A stretch of DNA of 64,000 bases. Source: Halobellus rufus (GTDB lineage: Archaea; Halobacteriota; Halobacteria; Halobacteriales; Haloferacaceae). The notes beneath the pieces were generated by a model, which saw only the letters and a program-made list of their open reading frames with translations, was not told where the DNA came from and ran no database searches. The stretch covers positions 1 through 64,000 of the forward strand of contig NZ_BBJO01000031.1 of NCBI RefSeq assembly GCF_000739575.1. Direction: 5' to 3'. Made by a program: the position numbers and the translations under genes. Of this stretch, positions 44,092 to 53,439 are shown in pieces; positions within the stretch are counted from its first letter, which is position 1, and the number at the start of each line of letters is the position of its first letter.

Positions 44092-44589
44092 CTACAGCAG
44101 GAACGTGTCCTGTCGCTCAGAGAGGTTGATGAACGTGTCGGTGGCCTCGATCAACTCCTCGGCGGTCGACTCCTCGAAGGCCATCACCTCGACGCGGACC
44201 CCCTCGTGGCGGAGGTGCGAGCACAGTCTGGAGAAGTCGCCGTCGCCGGTGCAGAGGACGACCGTGTCGACGTGGTTCGCGAGCGTGACGGCGTCGAGGC
44301 TCATCCCGACGTCCCAGTCGGCCTTCTTCGAGCCGTCGCCGAACGTCTTGATCTCCTTGATCTTCGGCTCGAATCCGATGTCGACGAGCGCCTCGAAGAA
44401 GCTCTCCTCGTCCGGCGAGTCCGCCCGGACGACGTAGGCGATCGCCCGCGTGAGGTCCCGGCCCGCGACGCCCTTCTCGAGGAGCGACGCGTAGTCGATG
44501 TTCCGCGAGTAGAGGCTCTGAGCGGTGTGATAGAGGTTCTGTGCGTCGGCGAGCATCGCCACGCGCTGACTCGGGTGGATCTCGGTCAT
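44092..44589 (-). CDS. NYN-domain (LabA/PIN-like) ribonuclease-like protein
   Basis: 165 residues starting MTEIHPSQRVAMLADAQNLYH. Acidic residues expected for the metal site occur in MLADAQNL, ADWDVGMSLDAV and LCTGDGDFSRLCSHL. NYN proteins are PIN-fold endoribonucleases, often in RNA processing. An upstream in-frame ATG (44613) would add eight residues. No partner gene is adjacent on this strand. Confidence 0.87.
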   Translation of the reverse strand: MTEIHPSQRVAMLADAQNLYHTAQSLYSRNIDYASLLEKGVAGRDLTRAIAYVVRADSPDEESFFEALVDIGFEPKIKEIKTFGDGSKKADWDVGMSLDAVTLANHVDTVVLCTGDGDFSRLCSHLRHEGVRVEVMAFEESTAEELIEATDTFINLSERQDTFLL

Positions 44590-44780
44590 ACAGTCCCTGG
44601 GGTCGCCATGGTACATGAATGTCCGGTCCCGTCGTTCGGACTCGACCGTACCGCCGATGACTCGTACGAACGACGAAACGTATATCATTCAGGAGCGTCC
44701 AATCCCCAGTGTGACCCGAGCCACGTCGACGCCGACGGATACGCCCCGTCAGGCAGCCGTGCGTGGCCCTCTTTTCCGCG
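44590..44780. other. Intergenic region between the NYN gene and the dap leader
   Basis: Holds the NYN promoter on the minus strand (TGATATACG at about 44681-44689). A weak plus-strand open frame (44615-44809) has no coding bias and is rejected. Together with the leader below, the gap is about 350 bases. Confidence 0.5.
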
Positions 44781-44939
44781 GTAAAAAACGCGCGCCCTCG
44801 ACGCTCTGAGCGGGAGTAGCAACCCCGTTCTTGGCGACCCACCGACCGGGCGCGCACCGCTCGCTGACCGACGCTCGACCGAGACGGTCGGGCGAACCGA
44901 CACACCCTACACGGTAGAGACCCCTACACCACCACAACG
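44781..44939 (+). promoter_or_regulatory. Promoter and structured leader of the lysine operon
   Basis: A TATA-like GTAAAAAAC (44781-44789) would start transcription near 44808-44812, leaving about 130 untranslated bases before dapA. The leader can form hairpin A (GAGCGGG 44808-44814 with CCCGTTC 44824-44830, one wobble) and hairpin B (GCTCGACCG 44873-44881 with CGGTCGGGC 44885-44893, loop AGA). CCGACCG at 44842-44848 can instead pair with CGGTCGG 44885-44891, which would break hairpin B. Such alternative pairing is the hallmark of a switch or attenuator, unusual where leaderless messages are the rule. Function is inferred; no known riboswitch consensus was recognised. Confidence 0.5.
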
Positions 44940-45854
44940 ATGACACAGATCGACTTCACCGGCGTGTTCCCCGCGATGACCACGCCGTTCGACGAGGACG
45001 GAGAAATCGACCACGAAACGCTCGCCGCGGACGCACAGCGGCTCGAAGACGCCGGCGTCGCCGGCCTCGTTCCCGCCGGTTCGACGGGTGAGAGCGCGAC
45101 GCTGACGCACGACGAACACATCGAGGTCGTCGAGACGGTCGTCGAGGCCGTCGACGACGTCCCCGTGATCGCCGGGTCGGGCTCGAACTCGACCCGCGAG
45201 GCGCTGAACCTCTCGCGACGCGCCGCCGACGCCGGCGCTGACGCCCTCCTCCTCATCTCTCCCTATTACAACAAGCCCGAGCAGGCCGGCCTCTACGAGC
45301 ACTTCCGGACGATCGCCGACGAGGTCGACCTCCCGCAGATCGTCTACAACGTCCCGAGCCGCACGGGCCAGAACGTCGAACCCGAGACGGTCGCGGACCT
45401 CGCGAGCCACGAGAACGTTCGAGCGTACAAGGCCGCAAGCGGCGACGTCGGCCAGATCTCGGAAGTGATCGAGTACACCCGCGGGGAGGACCTCGCGGTG
45501 CTCTCCGGCGACGACGCGCTGACGCTGCCGATCTGCTCGCTCGGCGGTCGCGGCGTCATCTCCGTCGCGGGCAACGTCGAACCCGAGCGGAACGTCGCGC
45601 TCGTCGACGCCGCGCTCTCGGGAGACCTCGAACGCGCCCGCGAGCTCCACTTCGAGCTCTCGCCGCTGTTCCGACAGCTGTTCGTCGAGACCAACCCGAT
45701 CCCGGTGAAGGCCGCGATGGAGATCCGCGGGCACAACTCCGGCGCGCTCCGCCCGCCGCTGACCGAGATCGAGCCGGAGAACCGCGCGGAACTCGAGCGC
45801 GTCCTCGCGGAACTCGACGAGGCCGACGAACCCGAGGTAACGGAGGCGATCTGA
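44940..45854 (+). CDS. dapA: 4-hydroxy-tetrahydrodipicolinate synthase
   Basis: 304 residues, first gene of the lysine operon. It condenses pyruvate with aspartate semialdehyde. GSTGESATLTHDEHIEVVE gives the Thr-Thr/Ser substrate region, IVYNVPSRTG the proton-relay Tyr, and VRAYKAASGDVGQI the Schiff-base Lys. Length is normal. Its TGA overlaps the dapB ATG by one base. Confidence 0.95.
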   Translation: MTQIDFTGVFPAMTTPFDEDGEIDHETLAADAQRLEDAGVAGLVPAGSTGESATLTHDEHIEVVETVVEAVDDVPVIAGSGSNSTREALNLSRRAADAGADALLLISPYYNKPEQAGLYEHFRTIADEVDLPQIVYNVPSRTGQNVEPETVADLASHENVRAYKAASGDVGQISEVIEYTRGEDLAVLSGDDALTLPICSLGGRGVISVAGNVEPERNVALVDAALSGDLERARELHFELSPLFRQLFVETNPIPVKAAMEIRGHNSGALRPPLTEIEPENRAELERVLAELDEADEPEVTEAI

Positions 45855-46684
45855 TGGGCGGCGGTCTCTCCGTCGCGATCACCGGCGCGAGCGGTCGGAT
45901 GGGGGGCGAACTCCTCGCCGCCGCGGCCGACAGCGACGACGTCGGGTTCGTGCTGGCGGCCAGCCGAACTCCGGAGGCCGTCCCGAGCGGCGACGCCCCG
46001 AACGCCCCCGACGCGGTCGTCGCGGACGAGGACCTCAGTGAGGCACTCGCAGCGCACGACGTCGACGTCCTCGTCGACTTCACCGTCCCCGAGGCGAGCG
46101 TCGAGTACCTTCGCGCGGCCGCGGACGAGGGCGTCGCCGTCGTCGTCGGCACCACCGGCTACGACGAGTCCGGCGAGGCGACGCTCGATTCGGTCGCCAG
46201 CGAGGTCCCGTTCCTCCGCGCATCGAACTTCTCCCGGGGCGTCGCCGCGCTCCGGCGCGCGGTCCGCGAAGCGGTCGCCGCCCTGCCCGGCTACGACGTC
46301 GAAGTCACGGAGACGCACCACAACGGCAAGCGCGACGCCCCGTCCGGGACCGCGTTGACGATTCTGGACGACATCGACGAGGCGCGCGGGAACCCCGACG
46401 CCGAGCGGGTCCACGGCCGCGAGGGCGAACAGCCCCGCGAGGGCGACGAGATCGGCGTCCACGCCCGCCGTGCGGGGGACGTGACCGGCGAGCACGAGAT
46501 CCTGCTCGCCGGCAACGACGAGGTGCTGGAACTGACTCACCGCGCCGGCTCACGCGGCATCTTCGCCGCGGGCGCGCTCGACGCCGCGACGTGGCTGGCC
46601 GGTTGCGACGCGGGCCAATACGATTTCGACGAAGTCTTAGACGCCGGCGGAGACGGCGACGACAGGGACACCGATTCACAATGA
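45854..46684 (+). CDS. dapB: 4-hydroxy-tetrahydrodipicolinate reductase
   Basis: 276 residues. Dinucleotide motif AITGASGRMGGELLAAA and catalytic segment VTETHHNGKRDAPSGTALTI (His-His and Lys). It reduces the DapA product with NAD(P)H. AGDVTGEHEILLAGNDEVLELTHRAGSRGIFAAGALDAA is the C-terminal family signature. It overlaps dapD by four bases (ATGA). Confidence 0.95.
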   Translation: MGGGLSVAITGASGRMGGELLAAAADSDDVGFVLAASRTPEAVPSGDAPNAPDAVVADEDLSEALAAHDVDVLVDFTVPEASVEYLRAAADEGVAVVVGTTGYDESGEATLDSVASEVPFLRASNFSRGVAALRRAVREAVAALPGYDVEVTETHHNGKRDAPSGTALTILDDIDEARGNPDAERVHGREGEQPREGDEIGVHARRAGDVTGEHEILLAGNDEVLELTHRAGSRGIFAAGALDAATWLAGCDAGQYDFDEVLDAGGDGDDRDTDSQ

Positions 46685-47526
46685 GCTTGGAATCCGAGAT
46701 CGAGAACTTGTGGCAGCGCTATCAGGACGACGAGGTCGACGCCGCGAGCGCGGGGTCGGCGGCGCGCTCGACGCTCGACGCGTTCCTCGAAGCCCTCGAA
46801 ACGGGCGACGTGCGAGCGGCCGAGCAGGTAGGAGAGAGCGGCCCCGACGGCTGGGTCGTCAACGAGTGGGTCAAGCGCGGTATCCTGCTGAACTTCGGTC
46901 TGCGGGAGACGCTCCCGCGGGAGTACGGCGACGTCACCTACTACGACGTCCTCCCGCTGCGCTCGACGACGGACCTCGGCGGTCGCGGGACGCGCAACAC
47001 GCCCGACGGGACGGCGATCCGTCGCGGCGCGTACCTCGGCTCCGACTGCATCATGATGTCGCCGTCGTTCGTCAACATCGGCGCGCACGTCGGCGACGGG
47101 ACGCTCGTCGACTCCTGCGACACCGTCGGCTCCTGCGCCCAGCTCGGAGAGGGCGTCAAGCTCGGCGCGAACACGCTGATCGGCGGCGTGCTCGAACCCG
47201 TCGAGGACGCGCCGGTGATCGTCGAGGACGGCGTCTCCCTCGGAGCCGGCTGCCGCGTCACCTCCGGGTTCCACGTCGGCGAGAACTCCGTCGTCGGCGA
47301 GAATACGCTGCTCAGCCCGCGGATCCCAGTCTACGACCTCGTCGAGGAGGAGGTCATCTACGGCCACCTCCCGTCGAACCGCCGGGCGTTCACCCGCTAC
47401 GTCGAATCGTCGCTGGGCGACCACGACCTCTTCGAGTCGGGCGCGTACAAGCCCGCGGTCGTCGCCCTCGACATCGAGGACGACACGCTGGACAAGACAC
47501 GCCGCGAGGAGGCGCTGCGGGAATGA
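46681..47526 (+). CDS. dapD: Tetrahydrodipicolinate N-succinyltransferase
   Basis: 281 residues. A helical N-terminus (MSLESEIENLWQRYQDDEV) and a left-handed beta-helix of hexapeptide repeats (GAYLGSDCIMMSPSFVNIGAHVGDGTLVDSCDTVGSCAQLGEGVKLGANTLIGGV). It commits the pathway to the succinylase branch, matching dapE downstream. The start at 46681 is fixed by the ATGA overlap with dapB; its own stop overlaps lysA by four bases. Confidence 0.94.
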   Translation: MSLESEIENLWQRYQDDEVDAASAGSAARSTLDAFLEALETGDVRAAEQVGESGPDGWVVNEWVKRGILLNFGLRETLPREYGDVTYYDVLPLRSTTDLGGRGTRNTPDGTAIRRGAYLGSDCIMMSPSFVNIGAHVGDGTLVDSCDTVGSCAQLGEGVKLGANTLIGGVLEPVEDAPVIVEDGVSLGAGCRVTSGFHVGENSVVGENTLLSPRIPVYDLVEEEVIYGHLPSNRRAFTRYVESSLGDHDLFESGAYKPAVVALDIEDDTLDKTRREEALRE

Positions 47527-48767
47527 GCGAGGGCGACGGCGGACCGGCGGTCCGCCGGCTCGACGAGTGGGACGACGAGCGGCTCGTCGCGCTCGCCGAG
47601 GAGTACGGGACCCCGTTGTACGTCGTCGACCTCGACAGAGTCGAGGAGAACTGCGCGCGACTCCGGAGCGCGTTCCCCGACGCGACGTGCGCTACGCGCT
47701 GAAGGCCCACACCGGCAAGGCGGTCCTGCGGACGGTCCGCGAGGCGGGGCTCGATGCCGAGTGCGCCTCCGCCGGAGAGGTCGAGCGCGCGCTCGCCGCC
47801 GGCTTCCCCGGTGACCGGGTTCAGTACACGGCGGTCAATCCCCCCCGCCGACGACCTCGACCTCGTCGTCGAGCGCTGGCGTGAGCACCCCGACCTGACG
47901 ATCACCGTCGGCGCGGAAGACACGGTCGAGCGGCTCCGCGAACGCGGCTTCGACGGGCGGCTCTGCATCCGGGCGAACCCCGGCGTCGGCGCGGGTCACC
48001 ACGAGAAGGTGTCGACGGGCGCGAACGCGAAGTTCGGCATCCCGATCGAGCGCGTCGCCGATCTTGCCACCCGGTGGGCCGACGACTTCGACCTCGTCGG
48101 CGTCCACGCCCACGCGGGCAGCGGCATCTCCGGCGAGGACCTCTCGGCGCACCGCGAACTGGTGAGTCGGATGGGCGACCTCGCCCGCGAGGTGGAATCG
48201 CGCGTCGGTCCGCTGGAGTTCGTCGACGTCGGCGGCGGCTTCGGCGTCCCCTACGAGGAGGACGAGCCACCGCTGGACCTGGAAGCGGTCGCGGACGCGA
48301 CTCGCGAGGCGCTCGGCGACGTCGAGGCGACGCTCGCCGTCGAACCCGGCCGCTACGTCGTCGCGGACGCTGGCGTCCTCTTGGCGACCGTCAACACGGT
48401 CAAGGAGGCCCGCGACGCGACCGTCGTCGGTATCGACGCCGGGATGACGACGTTGCTCCGCCCAGCGATGTACGACGCCTATCACGCGATCTCGAACCTC
48501 TCCGCGGCCGAGGACGCCGAGACGATCGACGCGACGGTAGCGGGACCTATATGTGAGTCCGCGGACGTACTGTGTGAACACAGACCGCTCTCGCGTCCCG
48601 ACCGGGGGGACCTCCTGGCCGTCGGGAACGCGGGCGCGTACGGATACGAGATGTCGAGCACCTACAACACCCGGCCGCGACCGGCGGAGGTCGCGCTGTC
48701 CGGCACGACCGTCCGCCTCGCCCGACGGCGAGAGACCCTGACTGACCTGACCAGCCTGGAACAATGA
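47523..48767 (+). pseudogene. lysA: Diaminopimelate decarboxylase, with two compensating frameshifts as sequenced
   Basis: PLP alanine-racemase-fold enzyme for the last step to lysine. The start MSEGDGGPAVRRLDEWDDER ... SAFPDAT breaks at about 47687, where one G is missing (acgtg for acggtg). The middle VRYALKAHTGKAVLRTVREAGL carries the PLP Lys. The frame returns at a C7 run (47840-47846) with one C too many, after which LCIRANPGVGAGHHEKVSTGANAKFG and VDVGGGFGVPYEE follow normally. Corrected length is 414 residues. It overlaps dapD and dapF by four bases each, and an intact enzyme is expected in this operon, so these look like sequencing errors. Confidence 0.9.
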
Positions 48768-49666
48768 GCGTACAGCACGACCGAGTAGCAGTCGAAAAGT
48801 ACCACGGCACCGGCAACGACTTCATCGTCGTCGACGCCGTCGAATCGATCCCAGACCGGCCCGCGTTCGCGACGACGCACTGCGACCGGAGCACCGGCGT
48901 CGAGCACGAGGCCGCCCAGCGTACGGGCGCTGACGGCGTGCTCTTTCTCGCCTTGGAGCCGCACTACTCGCCGCCGCGCGTGGTTATGACGCTCGTCCAA
49001 CCGGACGGCTCCGTCGCCGCGATGTGCGGCAACGGCGCGCGCGTCGCCGCCGCGTGGGCCGCCGAGCGAACCGGCTCCGCGGAACTGATGATCGACACGC
49101 CCGCTGGCACGCGCCACGCGGTCGTCGACGGCGACGACGTCACCATCGAGATGGGCGAACCGAGTTTCGCCCCGCGCGACGTTCCGCTCGCGCGCGACAC
49201 GGAACTGATCGAGGAGAACGTCGAGGGACTCACCGTCACCGCGGTGAACACGGGCGTCCCCCACGCCGTCGCCGTCGTCGACGACGTCGACGAGGTGGAC
49301 CTAGAGACCATCGCGCCTGCGGTCCGTCACGCGGACGTGTTCCCGGAGGGGGCAAACGTCACCATCGCCTCGCGAGTCGATCCCGACGAGGCGGGCGGTG
49401 ACGCGCACGTAGACGGCCCGCACTTCCGTCAGCGCACCTACGAGCGCGGCGTCGAGGGCGAGACGCGCTCCTGCGGCACCGGCGCGGTCGCCGTCGCGGC
49501 GGTCGCGAAGCGCCTCGGCCTCATCGACGGGGACGAGGAAGTGACCGTCAGCCCGCCGGGCGGAGACCTCCGGATCACCGTCCCCGACGGGGAGTCGGCG
49601 ACGCTCGCCGGCCCCGCCGAACGGGAGTTCGCCGGCGAACTGGACACCGTGATGCGGTCGACGTAG
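48764..49666 (+). CDS. dapF: Diaminopimelate epimerase
   Basis: 300 residues. The two catalytic cysteines are in AAMCGNGARVAA and TRSCGTGAVAVAAV. FHGTGNDF-type start KYHGTGNDFIVVDAVES. It interconverts LL- and meso-diaminopimelate, the substrate of LysA. It abuts dapE with no gap (TAG then ATG). Confidence 0.95.
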   Translation: MSVQHDRVAVEKYHGTGNDFIVVDAVESIPDRPAFATTHCDRSTGVEHEAAQRTGADGVLFLALEPHYSPPRVVMTLVQPDGSVAAMCGNGARVAAAWAAERTGSAELMIDTPAGTRHAVVDGDDVTIEMGEPSFAPRDVPLARDTELIEENVEGLTVTAVNTGVPHAVAVVDDVDEVDLETIAPAVRHADVFPEGANVTIASRVDPDEAGGDAHVDGPHFRQRTYERGVEGETRSCGTGAVAVAAVAKRLGLIDGDEEVTVSPPGGDLRITVPDGESATLAGPAEREFAGELDTVMRST

Positions 49667-50794
49667 ATGGCCGGAACCGTCGAAGCGGCGACGTTCGACC
49701 CGGTCGACTTCCTCGAGGCCGCCGTCCCGATCGCCTCCAACGAGGACGTCGCCGAGATGCGCGAGTTCCTCGTGGAGACGATCGAATCACAGGGCGTCGA
49801 CGCCCGCGTCGACGACGCCGGGAACACGCTGGCCTCGAAGGGCGCGGCCGACCCCGAGACGCACCTCGTCTTCAACACGCACATCGACACCGTCTCGCCG
49901 CACGTGCCGTTCGAGCGCGACCAGATCGACGGCCACCTCGTGCGGATCCGCGGTCGCGGCTCCTGCGACGCGAAGGGACCGCTCGCGGCGCTGCTCTCGG
50001 CCTTCTTCGCGGTCGAACCCGCAGCGGACGCCCGGGTTACGCTCGCGGTGACGCCCGACGAGGAGGTACTCTCGACCGGCGCGGCCGCGCTCGACCTCGA
50101 CGCCGACCTCTACGTCGTCGGCGAGCCGACCGGACTCGACGTCTGTCCCGCGGCCAAAGGCCGGTTCCAGGGCACGCTGACGCTCACCGGCTCGGCCGCC
50201 CACGCCGCCGAGTCCGACTCGGGAATCAACGCGATCGCCGGACTCGAGGGCGCGCTCGCGGCGATCCGAACGTTCGACGACGATCGTGCGTCCCACCCGC
50301 AACTCGGCTCCGCGTCGCTGACGCCGACGGTCGTCTCCGGCGGCGAATCGACGAATCAGGTGCCCGCCGAGTGCGAACTCGTCCTCGACCGACGGAGCGT
50401 CCCGCCGGAGACGGCCGCGGGGTTCCGCGCGGAACTTGAGGCGGCGGTCCGCGAGGCCGTCCCCGAGGACGTCGGCGTCGCGTTCGACCTCACGGACCGA
50501 CCGACGCCCTTCTTGGAGGCGTTCGCGACCGACGAGTCCCACGAACTCGTCCGGACGCTCGCGGGGGCCGCCGAGCGGGCGGGCGGGTCAGGCGTCGTGC
50601 GCCCGTTCACCGCGGCGACGGAGGCGTCGTACTTCTCGCCCGCGCCGGTCGTCGTCTTCGGGCCGGGCGTCCTCGCCGACGACCAGGGGGCTGTGGCCCA
50701 CGCCGAGCGCGAGTACGTCGACGTCGACGACGTCCGGCGCGCCGCGTCGGCGCTCTCGGACGCGACGCAGCGGTTGGTCGGCCGAGATCGGTAA
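49667..50794 (+). CDS. dapE: Succinyl-diaminopimelate desuccinylase
   Basis: 375 residues of the M20 metallopeptidase fold. Metal motifs: FNTHIDTVSPH, GRGSCDAKGPLAALL, VTPDEEVLSTGA, and YVVGEPTG. The dimerisation domain includes RFQGTLTLTGSAAHAAES. It removes the succinyl group placed by DapD. M20 members also hydrolyse other acyl amino acids, but position in the dap operon decides the call. It is the last gene of the operon. Confidence 0.92.
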   Translation: MAGTVEAATFDPVDFLEAAVPIASNEDVAEMREFLVETIESQGVDARVDDAGNTLASKGAADPETHLVFNTHIDTVSPHVPFERDQIDGHLVRIRGRGSCDAKGPLAALLSAFFAVEPAADARVTLAVTPDEEVLSTGAAALDLDADLYVVGEPTGLDVCPAAKGRFQGTLTLTGSAAHAAESDSGINAIAGLEGALAAIRTFDDDRASHPQLGSASLTPTVVSGGESTNQVPAECELVLDRRSVPPETAAGFRAELEAAVREAVPEDVGVAFDLTDRPTPFLEAFATDESHELVRTLAGAAERAGGSGVVRPFTAATEASYFSPAPVVVFGPGVLADDQGAVAHAEREYVDVDDVRRAASALSDATQRLVGRDR

Positions 50795-50879
50795 CGGCCG
50801 ACCGAAACGAGTGCGGCCTCAAACTAGCGTTTAAGTTTCCCTCGGCTACTTGAGCCGTCCGTCCGTCGGTTCGGCTGTG

Positions 50880-51431
50880 ATGAGAGGCCCTCCATCGAAG
50901 CCTTTCGATCGACTGCTCGTATCACCACCGAACGTCCACAGAGTGACCGCGCTCGCGCTCGTTGCCGCCCTCGCCGTCGCTGCGGTGGCCGCCGTCGGAG
51001 CCCCGGTCGCCGCCCAGTCCGGGGACGCGCCGGTCGAGTTGGAAACCGACGCCGTCGAGTCGGTCCAGAACGCGACAGTCAGCGGGACGTCGACGCTCGA
51101 TGCCGGGACGGAGATCCAGGTTCGACTCTCCTCGACCGGCGAGACGAGCCCGCAGTTCCTGAAGACGAGAACGACGACCGTCGGGAGCGACGGAGACTGG
51201 AACGCGACGGTCGATCTCTCGGCGATCGAGGAGCACGACAGCGTCGGGGTGTCCGTGGTCGTCGCTAGCGGGGACGACGACCGCGGCGCGGACTTCGAGA
51301 TCCCGATCGAAAACGACCGGACGACGCCGGCGGAGACGGGCGATTCACCAGTGTCTGCGCCCGGGTTCGGGAGCGTCGTCGCGATCGTCGCCCTCGTCGG
51401 GAGCGCGGCGCTCGTCCGGACGCGACGCTGA
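50880..51431 (+). CDS. Exported surface protein with PGF-CTERM-like sorting end
   Basis: 183 residues from ATG 50880. Signal peptide VTALALVAALAVAAVAAVGAPVAAQS, a ~95-residue beta domain with N-glycosylation-type sites (VQNATVSG, DWNATVDL), a Thr/Pro/Glu linker, and the C-terminal signal SAPGFGSVVAIVALVGSAALVRTRR. That end is the PGF-CTERM pattern processed by archaeosortase A in haloarchaea. TATA (GTTTAAG) lies at 50829-50835. The start is uncertain; GTG 50943 is an alternative. Function unknown, probably cell envelope. Confidence 0.78.
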   Translation: MRGPPSKPFDRLLVSPPNVHRVTALALVAALAVAAVAAVGAPVAAQSGDAPVELETDAVESVQNATVSGTSTLDAGTEIQVRLSSTGETSPQFLKTRTTTVGSDGDWNATVDLSAIEEHDSVGVSVVVASGDDDRGADFEIPIENDRTTPAETGDSPVSAPGFGSVVAIVALVGSAALVRTRR

Positions 51432-51534
51432 TTCGTCGCTTCTTCCTCTGGAGTCGACCCCCGATCTGGCGACCGCCGCCCGCGTCGATCGCGGATCCGT
51501 AACCACCATACCCCCCGGACGCGTGCGTTCGGCT

Positions 51535-52287
51535 ATGTACGAGGCGGTCCACGCCCACCCCGACGGACAGAGCACGGCCGCTCGCTTCGCGGCGACGGCC
51601 GACCGCTACGGGTACGACGGCGTGGTCGTCCGCGCCGACGACGCCCGCCCCGACTACGGGAGCCTCCGCGACTCGCTCGCCGTCGACGTCGTCGACGCCG
51701 CCGAGATCGTCGCCGAGGACCCTCAGCACGCCAGCGGCGCGGTCGGGAACGCCCGGACGAAGCACACCGTCGTCATCGTCGCCGGGGGGACGAACGCGCT
51801 GAACCGTTTCGCGGTCGAACAGGCGCGCGTCGACGTCCTCGCCCGACCGTTCGAGGGGTCGAACGGCGGGACTGACGGCGGTAACGGCGGGCGAACCGCC
51901 CGCAACGGGAGCGCCGACGGCGACGTCAACCACGTGCTCGCGAAGGCCGCCCGCGACAACGACGTCCGGATCGAGGTGAACCTCGGACCGGTACTGCGCT
52001 CGCGCGGTGGCACCCGCGTCCGTCACCTCACCAAACTCCGGAAGCTCAAGCGCATCCTCGATCACTACGACGCACCGTACGTCGTGAGCGCGAACCCGAC
52101 GTCCCACTTGGAACTCCGCGCGCCGCGGGAGGTGGCCGCGGTCGGCGAGGAGATCGGGCTCGGGCGCGAGTGGACCCGCGAGGGGCTCGACGAGTGGGGG
52201 CGGCTCGTCGCCCGCAACCGCGAGCGCCTGTCCGAGTCGTTCATTGCCCCGGGCGTCGAACGGGGCCGGTATGAAGAAGACGATTGA
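51535..52287 (+). CDS. rnp3: RNase P protein component 3 (Rpp30)
   Basis: 250 residues, PHP-like barrel: MYEAVHAHPDGQSTAARFAA, VDVLARPF, VLAKAARDNDVRIEVNLGPVLRSRGGTRVRHLTKLRKLKRILDHYDAPYVVSANPTSHLELRAPRE. It pairs with Pop5 on RNase P RNA, and Pop5 is encoded two genes on. An insert at ~105-125 (NGGTDGGNGGRTARNG) is low complexity. Its 3' end overlaps the next gene by 17 bases. Confidence 0.93.
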   Translation: MYEAVHAHPDGQSTAARFAATADRYGYDGVVVRADDARPDYGSLRDSLAVDVVDAAEIVAEDPQHASGAVGNARTKHTVVIVAGGTNALNRFAVEQARVDVLARPFEGSNGGTDGGNGGRTARNGSADGDVNHVLAKAARDNDVRIEVNLGPVLRSRGGTRVRHLTKLRKLKRILDHYDAPYVVSANPTSHLELRAPREVAAVGEEIGLGREWTREGLDEWGRLVARNRERLSESFIAPGVERGRYEEDD

Positions 52288-52949
52288 CGAGCACGCCGAG
52301 CGCTTCTCGGAACTGGCCTCCTCGTACGACGACGAGCAGGACTCCGCGGAGTACCTCGCCTGCGCCGATCTCGTCGTCGAACACGCCGCGCCCGGCCCCG
52401 ACGACGTCGTCCTCGACCTCGGGACGGGCACGGGGGGCGATCGCGCTGGCGCTCGCGCCGAAGGCGAAGCGGGTGATCGGGCGCGACATCAGCGAGGGAA
52501 TGCTCGACGCGGCGCGCGAGAAGGCCGCCGCGGCGGGACTCGACAACGTCGAGTTCGGCGAGGGGCGGTTCCGCGAGCCGAACTACGACGGCGACGTCGA
52601 TCTGGTGACCTCCAACTTCGCGATGCACCACCTCTCCGACGCCGAGAAACGCGAGGCGATCGCCGTCGTCGCCGATCTGAACCCGCGCCGCTTCGTCCTC
52701 GGCGACGTGATGTTCTTCGGGACGCCCGACCCCGACGAGCCCTTTTACGACCCCGCGGTCGACGACCCCGCGACCGTCGGGACGCTCGTCGACGCGCTGA
52801 CCGACGAGGGGTTCGTCCTGACCGCGGTCGAGCGCGTCCACGATCAGGTGGGCGTCCTCGTCGCCGAGCGCTTCGGGAACGCCAGCGAGCGCGTCGGCGT
52901 CACGCCGACGGACCGCGAACGGGGTCCCGACGAGACGCGGGAGGAGTGA
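52271..52949 (+). pseudogene. Class I SAM-dependent methyltransferase, frameshifted as sequenced
   Basis: Starts MKKTIDEHAERFSELASSYDDEQ; the SAM motif VVLDLGTGTG runs into a G6 run (52432-52437) with one G too many. Removing it gives [33 protein letters not shown] and 225 residues in total. NFAMHHLSDAEKREAI is the next motif. The gene is conserved between rnp3 and rnp2 in haloarchaea, so the break is probably an error. Target unknown; tRNA or a small molecule is possible. Confidence 0.85.
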
Positions 52950-52955
52950 GCGCGC

Positions 52956-53435
52956 GTGAAACACCTCCCGAAACACCTCCAACCGCGCTGGCGATACCTC
53001 GCGGTCGGGATCGAGGCGTGGCCCGACGCCGACCTCGACCGCGGGTCCTTCCAGCGCGACCTGTGGTACGCGGCGCAGAACCTCTACGGCGACGCCGGGA
53101 GCGCCGAGACGGACCTGACGGTGCTGGCCTTCCACTTCGGCGACGGCGACGGGGAGACGATCGTTCGCGCCCACCGCGGAACCGAGGACCGCGCCCGCGC
53201 AGCGGTCGCCGCGCTCGACCGCGTCGACGGCCACCCCGTCGGCCTGCGGGTCCGCGGGATCTCGGGCACCGTCCGCGCCTGTGAGGAAAGGTATTTGAAC
53301 GGCCGGACCGGAAATGGAGAACAGAGAGACGTCGTGTTCGAGACCGAATCCTCCCCCGCCGTCGTTCGCGGCGACCGCGTCGATGTCGACCTCGGGGACG
53401 GGTTCGCGGGCGCGACGCGGCTCGATTTCGAGTGA
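52956..53435 (+). CDS. rnp2: RNase P protein component 2 (Pop5)
   Basis: 159 residues from GTG 52956: MKHLPKHLQPRWRYLAVGIEAWPDADLDRGSFQRDLWYAAQNLYGD, then VRAHRGTEDRARAAVAALDRVDGHPVGLRVRGISGTVRACEERYL. This RRM-like fold activates RNase P RNA with Rpp30. The tail after ~115 is acidic and haloarchaeal. It is followed by psmA after four bases. Confidence 0.92.
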   Translation: MKHLPKHLQPRWRYLAVGIEAWPDADLDRGSFQRDLWYAAQNLYGDAGSAETDLTVLAFHFGDGDGETIVRAHRGTEDRARAAVAALDRVDGHPVGLRVRGISGTVRACEERYLNGRTGNGEQRDVVFETESSPAVVRGDRVDVDLGDGFAGATRLDFE

Positions 53436-53439
53436 TACT

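Noticed and set aside
44615-44809. Plus-strand 64-codon frame before the dap leader as a leader peptide
   Set aside because: It overlaps the NYN promoter, has no start signal, ends near the predicted transcript start and is not enriched in lysine codons.
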